Assembly: GCA_964535015.1 (NCBI GenBank)
Contig: CAZHRU010000001.1
Location: 1-64,000, forward strand
Direction: 5' to 3'
From: CAZDUS01 sp964535015
GTDB lineage: Bacteria > Verrucomicrobiota > Kiritimatiellia > CAIKKV01 > CAITUY01
DNA length: 64,000 nt
Part shown: positions 17,110 through 25,824 of the stretch, in pieces
How positions within the stretch are numbered: the stretch's first letter is position 1
Layout: every line of letters begins with the position of its first letter
Made by a program: the position numbers and the translations under genes
Notes under the pieces: model-generated
What the model was told of the DNA's origin: nothing
Databases searched by the model: none
The model's input: only the letters and a program-made list of their open reading frames with translations

Positions 17110-19287
17110 ATGTCAAAAATTATCGCCAGTGCCGCCATTCGCGGGGCCCATAACATCTACGGCCAGGCCGAGGCTTTCTTTGAGAAAGCGCGACGGGAGA
17201 AGAGCGAGCAAACGCCGATCGGGTTTCCCGACACGGCCTACTATCTGCCGATGGCGCACGCACTGATGGGGCTCAACATCGAGACCGTGGGCCAGTTGCG
17301 GACCGTGTTGGATCACGCCAAGGAACTGCTGGGGCCGGAACCCCGTGAGGACCTGTGGTTTCCCTATCTGGGGACCGCGCTGGATGCGGGCATCGCGACG
17401 CTTCTGTGCGAGGAAATCATCATGGTTCTTCGTTATCTGTATGCCGAGGAGCCGCAATCGGAGTGCAACGGGTTCTTTACGGATACGATTCTGCGCACAC
17501 TGGGCATTCAACTTGTGGACGGACGCATGCCGGGATTTGCGGCCATTCTGGGCGCGGCGCCGGACAGCAAGACCGCGGTCAAGATTGTCCGTGAGTTCCA
17601 AAAGCGCAGTATCATGGTGTTCGTCGGCTCCTCGTCCGGCGGCGTGAGCATCATTGACCAACTGGCCCAGGAGAAGGTGCAGATGGGTTGGGATTCCTAC
17701 ATCGTGCCCTACGGGCGCGACACCCTGAGCGCGATCTATCCCCTGAGTTGGGCCATTCGCGGCGCGTTGACGTTCGGAGGGCTGAAAGCGGGACAGGCCC
17801 GCAAGTGTCTGGAATACTGCAAGAATCGTGTGTTTGCGTTCGGCGTGACGCTGGGCGAAGTGGATGACCTGAAGTACGCGACGGGGGCCGGTGCGATCAA
17901 CATGGGATTCCCGATCATTGCCGACACGGACATACCGGAGATTCTGCCCACGGGCATTTGCACGTACGAGCATGTGGTGCGCGAACTGAACCATGAACGC
18001 CTGGTGCCCCGTTGTATCGAGGTGCGCGGCGTCAAGGTGTCTGTCGCGCAAATTGACATCCCGGTCTCCTATTCCGCCGCGTTCGAAGGCGAGCGCGTGC
18101 GGCGGGAGGACACGCAGGTCGAGTTCGGAGGGAAGTACTCAACGGCCTTCGAATTTGTGCATATGCGGGAAATGGACGCCATTGAAGACGGGCGGATTGA
18201 ACTGATAGGTCCGGATATCGAAACCGCCAAGGTCGGGGGTGCCATGCCGTTGGGCATCAAGGTGGAAATCGCGGGGCGCGCGATGCATTCCGATTTTGAG
18301 CCGCTGATTGAGCGCAAGGTGCATGACTTCCTGAACTACGCGATGGGCATCTTCCACATGAGCCAGCGTGACATCATCTGGATCCGGATCAGCAAGGACG
18401 CATACGCCAGCGGGTTCAGGCTGAAGCACTTTGGCACGATCATCCACGCCCAGATTCACAACCTGTACAGCAAGATTGTCGACAAGGTGCAGGTGACGCT
18501 GATTACCGACCAGGTTCAGGTGGAGGCGGCGCTGAAGGAAGCCCGCAAGTCTTATGCGCAGCGTGACGAACGTATCCTGGGCATGACGGATGAGAGTGTG
18601 GATGTATTCTACTCGTGTTTGTTGTGCCAGTCCTTTGCGCCCAACCACATTTGCGTCATCAGTCCGGAGCGGCTTGGGCTGTGCGGGGCCGTGAGTTGGC
18701 TTGACGGCAAGGTGGGGTACGAGATTGATCCGACCGGCGGGAACCAGCCGATCAAGAAGACGCATCTCATTGACGCCGCCAAAGGACAGTGGCAGGAGGT
18801 CAATGATCTGGTGTACCGGAGTTCGAACCGGACGATCGAGCGGGTGAGTCTGTATTCGCTCATGGAAGACCCCATGACGTCGTGCGGTTGTTTCGAGTGC
18901 ATCCTGGCGTTGATTCCGGAGGCCAATGGCTTCATGATTGTCAACCGGGAGTACAGCGGCATGACGCCGTGCGGGATGAAGTTCTCGACTCTGGCCGGTT
19001 CGGTCGGTGGCGGGAACCAGACGCCCGGGTTCCTGGGGGTAGGGCGGTTGTATGTGCTGAGCAAGAAGTTCATTGCGGCAGACGGCGGTCTCAAGCGGCT
19101 GCTCTGGATGCCGAAGGAACTGAAGGAGTTCTACCGGGACCGGTTTGGCAAACGGGCGCAGGAGGTTGGCGTGCCGAACCTGCTCGACTTGATCGCGGAT
19201 GAGACGGTGGCGACAACGGGTGAGGAGTTGGTGGAGTACCTGCAGAAGGTGGGTCACCCGGCGTTGGAAATGAACGCTTTGCTGTAA
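17110..19287 (+). CDS. acsB: Acetyl-CoA synthase (CODH/ACS alpha subunit)
   Basis: A 725-residue protein, the length of bacterial ACS (about 729 in Moorella), so it keeps the N-terminal CODH-contacting domain that archaeal versions lack. It joins CO, a methyl group from the corrinoid protein and CoA. Cluster A ligands are all visible: Cys503 and Cys506 (SCLLCQ), Cys515, Cys525, and the distal-nickel CGC motif at Cys592 and Cys594 (TSCGCFEC). The spacing equals that of the Moorella enzyme with a shift of three residues. The start at 17110 has a strong AAGGAGA site 9 bp upstream; a reading from 16918 would overlap CODH and is rejected. It is separated from CODH by 19 bp. Confidence 0.97.
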   Translation: MSKIIASAAIRGAHNIYGQAEAFFEKARREKSEQTPIGFPDTAYYLPMAHALMGLNIETVGQLRTVLDHAKELLGPEPREDLWFPYLGTALDAGIATLLCEEIIMVLRYLYAEEPQSECNGFFTDTILRTLGIQLVDGRMPGFAAILGAAPDSKTAVKIVREFQKRSIMVFVGSSSGGVSIIDQLAQEKVQMGWDSYIVPYGRDTLSAIYPLSWAIRGALTFGGLKAGQARKCLEYCKNRVFAFGVTLGEVDDLKYATGAGAINMGFPIIADTDIPEILPTGICTYEHVVRELNHERLVPRCIEVRGVKVSVAQIDIPVSYSAAFEGERVRREDTQVEFGGKYSTAFEFVHMREMDAIEDGRIELIGPDIETAKVGGAMPLGIKVEIAGRAMHSDFEPLIERKVHDFLNYAMGIFHMSQRDIIWIRISKDAYASGFRLKHFGTIIHAQIHNLYSKIVDKVQVTLITDQVQVEAALKEARKSYAQRDERILGMTDESVDVFYSCLLCQSFAPNHICVISPERLGLCGAVSWLDGKVGYEIDPTGGNQPIKKTHLIDAAKGQWQEVNDLVYRSSNRTIERVSLYSLMEDPMTSCGCFECILALIPEANGFMIVNREYSGMTPCGMKFSTLAGSVGGGNQTPGFLGVGRLYVLSKKFIAADGGLKRLLWMPKELKEFYRDRFGKRAQEVGVPNLLDLIADETVATTGEELVEYLQKVGHPALEMNALL

Positions 19288-19322
19288 ACAAAACAAGAAC
19301 AGGAACGAAGGGGAGGCATGGT

Positions 19323-20663
19323 ATGGCACTGAAAGCACTGGATATTTTCAAACTGTTGCCGAAGACGAATTGCAAAAAATGCGGGTGTCCGACGTGTCTG
19401 GCGTTTGCCATGAAGTTGGCGCAGAAGCAGGCGAGTCTCGATCAATGTCCGGATGTCAGCGAGGCATCCAAGATCGAGTTGGCGGGCGCCTCGGCGCCGC
19501 CGATCCGGTTGGTGACGGTCGGTGCCGGACCGGGCAAACTTGAGATCGGGAATGAGACGGTGATGTTCCGGCACGAGGAGTCCTTCTACCATCCGGCGGG
19601 GGTGGGCGTCATTGTCATGGACACGCTGGACGAGGGCGCGTTGAAGGCGCGTGTCGAACAAATCCGCACGTTGCAGTTTGTCCGCGTGGGAATCGAGTTG
19701 CACGCCAACGTGGTGGCCGTCGTGAATGCGAGCGGGAAGGCGGATCCGTTCGCCAAGGCGGTGCAGGCGGTGAGTGCGCTGGAGTTGCCCATGGTTCTGA
19801 TGTCGTCCGAGGCGGCCCATCTGGATCCGGTGCTGGCCAAGGTTGCGGACAAGAAGCCGCTCATTCATGCGGCGACGGCGGCGACGGTGGATGCGTTCAT
19901 TGCGCTGGCCAAGACGCATGCCTGCCCGCTGGCGGTTGCGGCTCCGGACCTGGATGCGATGCTTCCCCTGGTTGAAAAGGTGCGTGCGGCAGGCGTCCAG
20001 GATATTGTTCTGGATGTGACCACTCCGACCGTATCCGGCACCTTGCAGGCGTTGACGGCCGTCCGGCGGTTGGCGCTCAAGAAGAACATGCGGGTGGTCG
20101 GGTTCCCGTGCATGGTGATCAATCGTACGGCCGATCCGCTGGTGAATGTGGCGGAGTGCAGTATGTATGTGGCGAAGTACGCGGGCATTGTGCTGACCGA
20201 TCTTGATCAGCCGGAGCAGTTGATGCCGGTGTTGACGGTCAGTCAGAACCTTTACACGGACCCGCGCAAGCCGATCCAGGTGGAGGCGAAATTGAACGCC
20301 ATCGGGGCGGTTACGCCGGACTCGCCGCTGCTGATTACCACCAACTTCTCGCTGACGTACTACACGGTGGCGGGCGAGGTGGAGGCCAGTCGTGTGCCGG
20401 CATACATCGGGGTGTTGGATACGGAGGGGACGTCGGTGTTGACGGCGTTTTCGTCGGACAAACTGACGTCCGAGAAGATAGCGGCGTTTCTAAATTCCGA
20501 CGAGGTCAAGAGCAAGGTTTCCCATCGCAAGGTGATCATTCCGGGGTACATCGCCGTCATGAGCGGCGGCCTGAAGGATGACTCGGGGTGGACGGTGCTG
20601 GTGGGGCCCCGGGAAGCCAGTGGCATCTCGAAGTTTCTGAAGACGACCTGGGTCAATGCGTGA
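19323..20663 (+). CDS. acsC: Corrinoid iron-sulfur protein, large subunit
   Basis: A 446-residue subunit of the CFeSP, which carries the methyl group from AcsE to ACS. The N-terminal 4Fe-4S ligands are Cys17, Cys20, Cys25 and Cys42 (CKKCGCPTC, then DQCPD), with the CxxCx4Cx16C spacing of AcsC/CdhE. A TIM-barrel region and a C-terminal B12-binding domain follow (GTSVLTAFSSDKLTSEKIAAF and IIPGYIAVMSGGLKDDSGW are typical). A clear AAGGGGAGG ribosome site lies just upstream. The small subunit acsD is three genes downstream rather than adjacent. The stop overlaps the GTG start of the corrinoid activator. Confidence 0.95.
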   Translation: MALKALDIFKLLPKTNCKKCGCPTCLAFAMKLAQKQASLDQCPDVSEASKIELAGASAPPIRLVTVGAGPGKLEIGNETVMFRHEESFYHPAGVGVIVMDTLDEGALKARVEQIRTLQFVRVGIELHANVVAVVNASGKADPFAKAVQAVSALELPMVLMSSEAAHLDPVLAKVADKKPLIHAATAATVDAFIALAKTHACPLAVAAPDLDAMLPLVEKVRAAGVQDIVLDVTTPTVSGTLQALTAVRRLALKKNMRVVGFPCMVINRTADPLVNVAECSMYVAKYAGIVLTDLDQPEQLMPVLTVSQNLYTDPRKPIQVEAKLNAIGAVTPDSPLLITTNFSLTYYTVAGEVEASRVPAYIGVLDTEGTSVLTAFSSDKLTSEKIAAFLNSDEVKSKVSHRKVIIPGYIAVMSGGLKDDSGWTVLVGPREASGISKFLKTTWVNA

Positions 20664-22606
20664 AGTCCTACTCCATAACATTCCTGCCTGACAACAAGAC
20701 CATTGAGGCGGCGGCCGGGAAAAGTGTCCTGGAGGCTGCTGTGGCGACGGGTATTCCCATCAACAGTGTTTGCGGGGGGGATGGGGTTTGCGGAAAGTGC
20801 CGGGTGATCATCAAATCCGGCAAGGTCACGGCCAAGCCCAGCATGTTCCTGGATCGTCTGGATATTCAGCGCGGAATGGCATTGGCGTGCCAGACGTTCA
20901 TTGATGGCGATGTGGTGATTGAGGTGCCGCATGAGAGCCGGGTGGGCGGGGTGCCGCAACTGGCCACGGAGGACGCCATCCGGTATGGATCCATCTCCGA
21001 CTGGGTTGGGGAGGGAGCCTTGTTCCCGCATAATCCCCTGTTCCAGAAGGTCTATTTGGAGCTTCCGCCGCCGACGATTACCGACTGTATTTGCGATCAG
21101 GAGCGGTTGTACCGGGAGATCAGGCGGACGCGGGATGTGCCGATCATGCAGACGGGGCTTTCGGTGCTCCAGCGCCTCCCGGACGTCCTCAGGCAGGGCG
21201 ACTGGAAGGTTACGGCGTTGTTGGGTTGCCGCGGCGGGACCCTGGAGGTCGTTGACGTGGAACCGGGCAACACCGCCACCAGCAGTTTCGGAGTGGCGCT
21301 GGACCTGGGGACGACGACGGTGGTGGCCCATCTGGTGGATCTCAACAGCTCCAAGACGCTGGCGACGAAAGCCAAGTACAACTCCCAGATTTCGTTTGGC
21401 GACGACGTGATTTCGCGGATCATGTTCGGGGCGACGGCAGAGCGGCGCACCCAGTTGCGGGACGTGATTGTCAATGACATCAACGACCTGGTGGCGGCGC
21501 TGGTGGTTGAGGCGAAGGTGAAGTTGCATGATGTGTGCATGATGGCCTGCGCTGGAAATACCACCATGATCCATTTGTTATGCGCGCTCAATCCGAGCAA
21601 TATCCGGAAGGATCCCTACATCCCGGCCGCCTGTTCACCTCCGACGATTCGGGCGGCTGAGGTGGGGATCAAGATCAATTCGCGCGGGTTGCTTGCGACC
21701 CTGCCGTCGGTAGCCAGTTATGTGGGCGGAGATGTGGTTGCCGATGTCCTGGTGAGCGGAATGATGCGTTCTTCCGAACTTTCCCTTCTGATCGATCTGG
21801 GAACCAATGGGGAACTGGTGCTTGGGAATTCTGACTGGCTGGTCTGTTGTTCGGCCTCGGCCGGGCCGTCGTTTGAAGGCGGTGGAATCACCTGCGGCAT
21901 GCGGGCCACCAATGGGGCCATTGAGCACATCCTGTTGGGCAAGAACGGTGACATTGTGCAGTGCAGCGTGGTTGGGGGAGGAAAGCCGCTGGGGTTGTGC
22001 GGATCGGGTTTGATTGATACGGTTGCCGAAATGTTGAAGGCCGGATGTATTGACCGGCGCGGGCGGTTTGACCGGGCGGCGTGCGGGGGGCGAGTGCGGG
22101 AGAACGAGTCGGGCGGGTTGGAGTTCGTGCTGTTCACCGGGAAGGAGACGGCTCTTGGTCGCGATTTGGTATTAACCGAGGCGGATATCAGCAACCTCAT
22201 CCACAGCAAGGGATCGATTTACATGGCGACGGAGTGCCTGTTGGATCACGTGGGCATGACCTTTGACGATCTGCAGCACGTGTACATTGCCGGTGGGTTC
22301 GGGAACTACCTGAAGGTCGAGGAAGGGGTGCGGATCGGGTTGCTGCCCGACCTGGATCCGGCGAAGTTCAAGTATATCGGTAACGGTTCGGTCCAAGGGG
22401 CCAAGATGGCCTTGCTATCGCAGGAGGCCCTGCGTTATGTGCAGGAGCAGATTGCCGGAGCAATGACCTATCTGGAACTCAGCTCGAGTCACAAGTACAT
22501 GAATGAATACAGTTCATGCCTGTTTCTGCCGCACACCAACATTGAGAAGTTTCCATCGCTGATCAAGGGATCCGGAAAACCACAGCAAGGGGCGGGGGTA
22601 TCATGA
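20660..22606 (+). CDS. acsV: Reductive activator of the corrinoid protein (RACo, AcsV)
   Basis: A 648-residue ASKHA-fold ATPase that reactivates the oxidised Co(II) corrinoid protein. I chose the GTG at 20660, overlapping the acsC stop (GTGA). The N-terminal 2Fe-2S ferredoxin domain has Cys38, Cys44, Cys47 (CGGDGVCGKC) and Cys77 (ALACQ). The ATPase part shows GVALDLGTTTVVAHLVDL near residues 213-230, LLIDLGTNGELVLG and VYIAGGFGNYLKVEEGVRIG, as in DUF4445 proteins. The C-terminal 40 residues (from HKYMNEYSS) may be a small family-specific tail. Its position between acsC and acsF supports the assignment. Confidence 0.93.
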   Translation: MKSYSITFLPDNKTIEAAAGKSVLEAAVATGIPINSVCGGDGVCGKCRVIIKSGKVTAKPSMFLDRLDIQRGMALACQTFIDGDVVIEVPHESRVGGVPQLATEDAIRYGSISDWVGEGALFPHNPLFQKVYLELPPPTITDCICDQERLYREIRRTRDVPIMQTGLSVLQRLPDVLRQGDWKVTALLGCRGGTLEVVDVEPGNTATSSFGVALDLGTTTVVAHLVDLNSSKTLATKAKYNSQISFGDDVISRIMFGATAERRTQLRDVIVNDINDLVAALVVEAKVKLHDVCMMACAGNTTMIHLLCALNPSNIRKDPYIPAACSPPTIRAAEVGIKINSRGLLATLPSVASYVGGDVVADVLVSGMMRSSELSLLIDLGTNGELVLGNSDWLVCCSASAGPSFEGGGITCGMRATNGAIEHILLGKNGDIVQCSVVGGGKPLGLCGSGLIDTVAEMLKAGCIDRRGRFDRAACGGRVRENESGGLEFVLFTGKETALGRDLVLTEADISNLIHSKGSIYMATECLLDHVGMTFDDLQHVYIAGGFGNYLKVEEGVRIGLLPDLDPAKFKYIGNGSVQGAKMALLSQEALRYVQEQIAGAMTYLELSSSHKYMNEYSSCLFLPHTNIEKFPSLIKGSGKPQQGAGVS

Positions 22607-23370
22607 GTCTGCGGATTGCACTGGCGGGTAAGGGCGGCACCGGGAAGACGACGATCTCGGCGCTCCTGTGTCGCAGTCTCATGGCCAGGAATATCAAACC
22701 CATTCTCGCGGTTGATGCGGATCCGAACAGTTGTCTGGCGGACAAACTCGGGTTGAACGTTGAGCGGACAATCGGGGCGTTGCGGGAGGAGCTTCGGGCG
22801 CGGCCGGATGCGAAGCCGGCGGGAATCTCCAAGAATGAGTGGATTGAACGCCAGATCAACGAATCACTGGTGGAGGCGACGGGATTGGACTTGCTGGCCA
22901 TGGGGCGGCAGGAGGGGCCGGACTGCTACTGCTTCATCAATAACCTGCTGCGGGAGTACCTCGGCCGACTCTGCAAGGACTACCGGGCGCTCGTCATTGA
23001 TAATGAGGCGGGCATGGAGCACTTGAGCCGGAGGACAGACGGCCATGTGGATGTGATGTTGGTGGTGTGCCAGCCGACGGTTATCGGAGCCCGCACGGCC
23101 ATCCGCATCATGGAACTGGTGCGGAGTCTCCATCTGGAAATCGGGGCGTGTTATCTGGTGTTAAACCAGTGCAACGGGGCGATGTCGCCCGAGTTGGCGG
23201 CGCAGTTCCAGCAGACCGGGCTGGAGAAACTGGCGATGATTCCGGCGGACCCGGCCATCGCCGAGCATGATGTGAAAGGGCAGGCGGTGAATGATCTGCC
23301 AGCGAATTCCCCGGCTGTGGCGGCCGTGGATGGGCTGGTATCAAGGCTTTTGGAAAGGAGCAAGGTATGA
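22603..23370 (+). CDS. acsF: AcsF/CooC-type ATPase for acetyl-CoA synthase maturation
   Basis: A 255-residue P-loop ATPase with AGKGGTGKTT at residues 8-17, AVDADPNSCLA, and the CxC metal motif in DCYCF. The Walker B-like region is VIDNEAGMEHLSRRTDG. Family members bind nickel and load it into CODH or ACS. Because it lies inside the acs block, between the corrinoid activator and acsD, the AcsF name is likely, although CooC and AcsF cannot be told apart with certainty by eye. It overlaps both neighbours by 4 bp (ATGA), showing tight coupling. Confidence 0.88.
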   Translation: MSLRIALAGKGGTGKTTISALLCRSLMARNIKPILAVDADPNSCLADKLGLNVERTIGALREELRARPDAKPAGISKNEWIERQINESLVEATGLDLLAMGRQEGPDCYCFINNLLREYLGRLCKDYRALVIDNEAGMEHLSRRTDGHVDVMLVVCQPTVIGARTAIRIMELVRSLHLEIGACYLVLNQCNGAMSPELAAQFQQTGLEKLAMIPADPAIAEHDVKGQAVNDLPANSPAVAAVDGLVSRLLERSKV

Positions 23371-24335
23371 GCATACTGGATGATGCCAAGGATAAATGGA
23401 CAGGGACGATCAATGAATTGACGATTGGGGCCACCAAGGCGGACGGGGGGACCCGGACGTCGGTTGTCACGGTCGGCGGAGCCGGCGCACTGCCGTTCAT
23501 GCACTTTGAGGGCGCGACGCCCCGTGCCCCGGTGGTGGCGATGGAGATATGGGATCGCGAGCCGGATGACTGGGCACAACCGCTGGTTGACGCCTTTGGT
23601 CCGGTGCTGAAATCGCCGGCGGACTGGGCGAAGAAGTGCGTCGAGGAGTATGGCGCCGATCTGCTCTGTCTTAAACTTGCGGGGACGCATCCGGACTTCG
23701 GCAATGCCTCACCGGAGCAGGCCTCAGCCGTGGTGAAATCGGTGTTGAAGGCGGTTGGGGTGCCCCTGATCATCTGGGGCAGTGACCACGATGAAAAGGA
23801 CAATGAGGTGCTTCCCCGGTGCAGTCAGGCGGCGGCGGGCGAGCGATGCCTGATTGGCACGGTCAAGGAAGACAACTACAAGACCCTTGTGGCCTCATGC
23901 CTGGCGGATGGGCATACCATCATCGGGTTAAGCCCGATCGACATCAACATTGCCAAGCAGGTCAACATCCTGGTTTCCGAGATGGGGTTGCCGCTCAACC
24001 GTATAGTGATGTATCCTACGACGGGTGCGTTGGGGTACGGGATCGAGTACGCGCACTCCATCCAGGAACGCGGGCGTCTGGCCGCGCTCGGTGGCGACAA
24101 GATCATGTCGTTGCCGGTGATCTGCATGGTCGGTTCGGAAGCGTGGCGGACCAAGGAGGCAAAAGCGAGTCGGCAGGAGAATCCGGCGTGGGGCGACGAG
24201 GCGACACGTGGACTCTACTGGGAAATCGGCACGGCTTCCACGTTGCTGCAGGCGGGGAGTGACATCCTGGTGATGCGCCATCCCGCGGCGGTGGCGGCGA
24301 TCAAGAAGACAATCAGTGAATTAATGGTGAAGTAA
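23367..24335 (+). CDS. acsD: Corrinoid iron-sulfur protein, small subunit
   Basis: A 322-residue TIM-barrel subunit of the CFeSP, forming a heterodimer with AcsC. Family landmarks are VVAMEIWDREPDDW, LCLKLAGTHPDF, PLIIWGSDHDEKDNEVLP, IGLSPIDINIAKQVNIL and IVMYPTTGALGYGIEY, with a C-terminal segment TASTLLQAGSDILVMRHP. An AAAGGAG site precedes the ATG, which overlaps the acsF stop. Length is normal for bacterial AcsD (about 310-325). It receives the methyl group from AcsE, encoded 16 bp downstream. Confidence 0.96.
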   Translation: MSILDDAKDKWTGTINELTIGATKADGGTRTSVVTVGGAGALPFMHFEGATPRAPVVAMEIWDREPDDWAQPLVDAFGPVLKSPADWAKKCVEEYGADLLCLKLAGTHPDFGNASPEQASAVVKSVLKAVGVPLIIWGSDHDEKDNEVLPRCSQAAAGERCLIGTVKEDNYKTLVASCLADGHTIIGLSPIDINIAKQVNILVSEMGLPLNRIVMYPTTGALGYGIEYAHSIQERGRLAALGGDKIMSLPVICMVGSEAWRTKEAKASRQENPAWGDEATRGLYWEIGTASTLLQAGSDILVMRHPAAVAAIKKTISELMVK

Positions 24336-24351
24336 AAAAAGGAGACGGATC

Positions 24352-25152
24352 ATGTTTGTTATTGGAGAACGAATCAACGGAATGTTTACATCAATCGGGG
24401 ATGCCATCCTGGCAAAGGATGCCGCCCCGGTGCGTTCGATGGCGGAACAACAGATTGCCTGCGGCGCCAATGCCCTCGACATCAATGTGGGGACGCGTGT
24501 GCCGAAGGCCGAGCGACCTGCGGTCATGAAGTGGCTGGTTGACACGACGCGGGAGGTGACGGACATCTGCCTGGCGATTGATACGCCCAGTCTGGACATC
24601 ATGCGGGTCGGATTGGAGGCCGCATGCCGCAAGGGGACGGGGATGATCAATTCCACGACCGGGCAGGCGGACAAGCTGGCGGCGTTCATGAAGCTGGCCA
24701 AGGAGTTCAACGCCCGCATTATCGGGCTGGCCATTGATGAAAACGGCGTGGCCTCGACGGCGGACGCCAAGGTGGAGATCGGCATGCGCGTGGTCGCCGC
24801 GGCCATGGATGCGGGTATTTCCACGGAGGAGGTCTACCTGGATCCCATCACGTTGCCGTTAAACTGCGCCCAGGATGCGCCCGGCATCATGCTGGAGACG
24901 ATCCGCCAGTTCAAGCTGTTGTCCGATCCGGCTCCGCATGTTGTCATCGGGTTGAGCAACCTGAGTCAGGGGGCGACGGAGCGGGGGCTGATCAACCGGG
25001 CATTTCTCGTGATGGCGATCCAGGCGGGCCTGGATTCCAGCATTCATGATCCGCTTGACGAGGAGTTGATGAATGCGATGATCACTGCGGAGGTCCTGCT
25101 CAACAAGATGATCTACAGTGACTCGTATCTGAAGGCCTACCGGCAGAAGTAA
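24352..25152 (+). CDS. acsE: Methyl-THF:corrinoid iron-sulfur protein methyltransferase
   Basis: A 266-residue pterin-binding TIM barrel that transfers the methyl group of methyl-THF to the cob(I)amide of the CFeSP. It starts with FVIGERINGMF, and has CGANALDINVGTRVPK, AIDTPSLDIMRVGLEA, GMINSTTGQ and HVVIGLSNLSQGATER, all typical of AcsE. The length is that of the Moorella protein (262). An AAAAGGAGA ribosome site lies 7 bp upstream. It completes the methyl-to-acetyl path begun by MetF at the start of the operon. Confidence 0.96.
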   Translation: MFVIGERINGMFTSIGDAILAKDAAPVRSMAEQQIACGANALDINVGTRVPKAERPAVMKWLVDTTREVTDICLAIDTPSLDIMRVGLEAACRKGTGMINSTTGQADKLAAFMKLAKEFNARIIGLAIDENGVASTADAKVEIGMRVVAAAMDAGISTEEVYLDPITLPLNCAQDAPGIMLETIRQFKLLSDPAPHVVIGLSNLSQGATERGLINRAFLVMAIQAGLDSSIHDPLDEELMNAMITAEVLLNKMIYSDSYLKAYRQK

Positions 25153-25188
25153 GAACAACCGCCGGAAAGCCGTGGAGTTGGTGAACGT

Positions 25189-25824
25189 ATGACTGACCGA
25201 CCACCGCAGCGGCCTTATGACCAAGCCCTGGAGATGGGCTTGGTCCGTTTACGTTCACGATGGCCGTCCCCCGAGAAGTGCGAGGCGCTCGGGTTGATGG
25301 TGACGGCGGACGTGATACGGGTTCCGGTGCTGGGTCACACGGTTACCGTTGATCCGGCAAACCATGGTGTATGGGTCGGTGAAAAGGAGAGGGTCCGCTG
25401 TGTTTGGGCGGTGCTTGTGGTGCACTACCTTTGCGCAGAGGACTACATTCCCGATTTTCGCGCGGTCTCCTTCAGTTACTTCCAGGATTGCCGCGACTAC
25501 CTGAGTGTATTTGGCAAGCGGATCACGGGGCGTTTTCTGGCCACCTCGGGGCGCAGTTCCGAGCGTTTCGCGCAGGTGGCGGAGAAGTGCGGGGGGGTGA
25601 GGGTGTCCGGCCCGGGCACGGGATACCGCTTTGATGTCTTTCCTCGTGTTCCGATCACGATTGTGCGATATGAGGGTGACGAGGAAGTTGCCGCGGGGGC
25701 CAGCATCGTCTATCGGGCGGATGCCGGGCAGTTGCTGCCAGCCGAAGACCGGGTGGTGGTGGCGGAAGTGCTACTGGATACCCTGGCGGGAAAACCCATA
25801 GCGGAAAACGGAGAGGCAGGATGA
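25189..25824 (+). CDS. DUF3786 domain protein
   Basis: A 211-residue protein of the DUF3786 family. The C-terminal block VFPRVPITIVRYEGDEEVA, followed by GASIVYRADAGQLLPAEDRV, is the family hallmark. No catalytic residues can be named. DUF3786 genes recur beside CODH/ACS and corrinoid methyltransferase genes in anaerobes, which suggests a role tied to the corrinoid protein or its activation, but this is context only. It is 36 bp after acsE and overlaps the next gene by 4 bp, so it belongs to the operon. Confidence 0.8.
   Translation: MTDRPPQRPYDQALEMGLVRLRSRWPSPEKCEALGLMVTADVIRVPVLGHTVTVDPANHGVWVGEKERVRCVWAVLVVHYLCAEDYIPDFRAVSFSYFQDCRDYLSVFGKRITGRFLATSGRSSERFAQVAEKCGGVRVSGPGTGYRFDVFPRVPITIVRYEGDEEVAAGASIVYRADAGQLLPAEDRVVVAEVLLDTLAGKPIAENGEAG

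Noticed and set aside
15366..17156. 596-codon frame on the minus strand opposite CODH
   Set aside because: CODH on the plus strand has every metal ligand in place. The antisense product has His/Arg-rich composition and no recognisable domain.
18139..19338. 399-codon frame on the minus strand opposite acetyl-CoA synthase
   Set aside because: The plus-strand ACS is certain from its cluster A ligands; the antisense frame is a composition effect.
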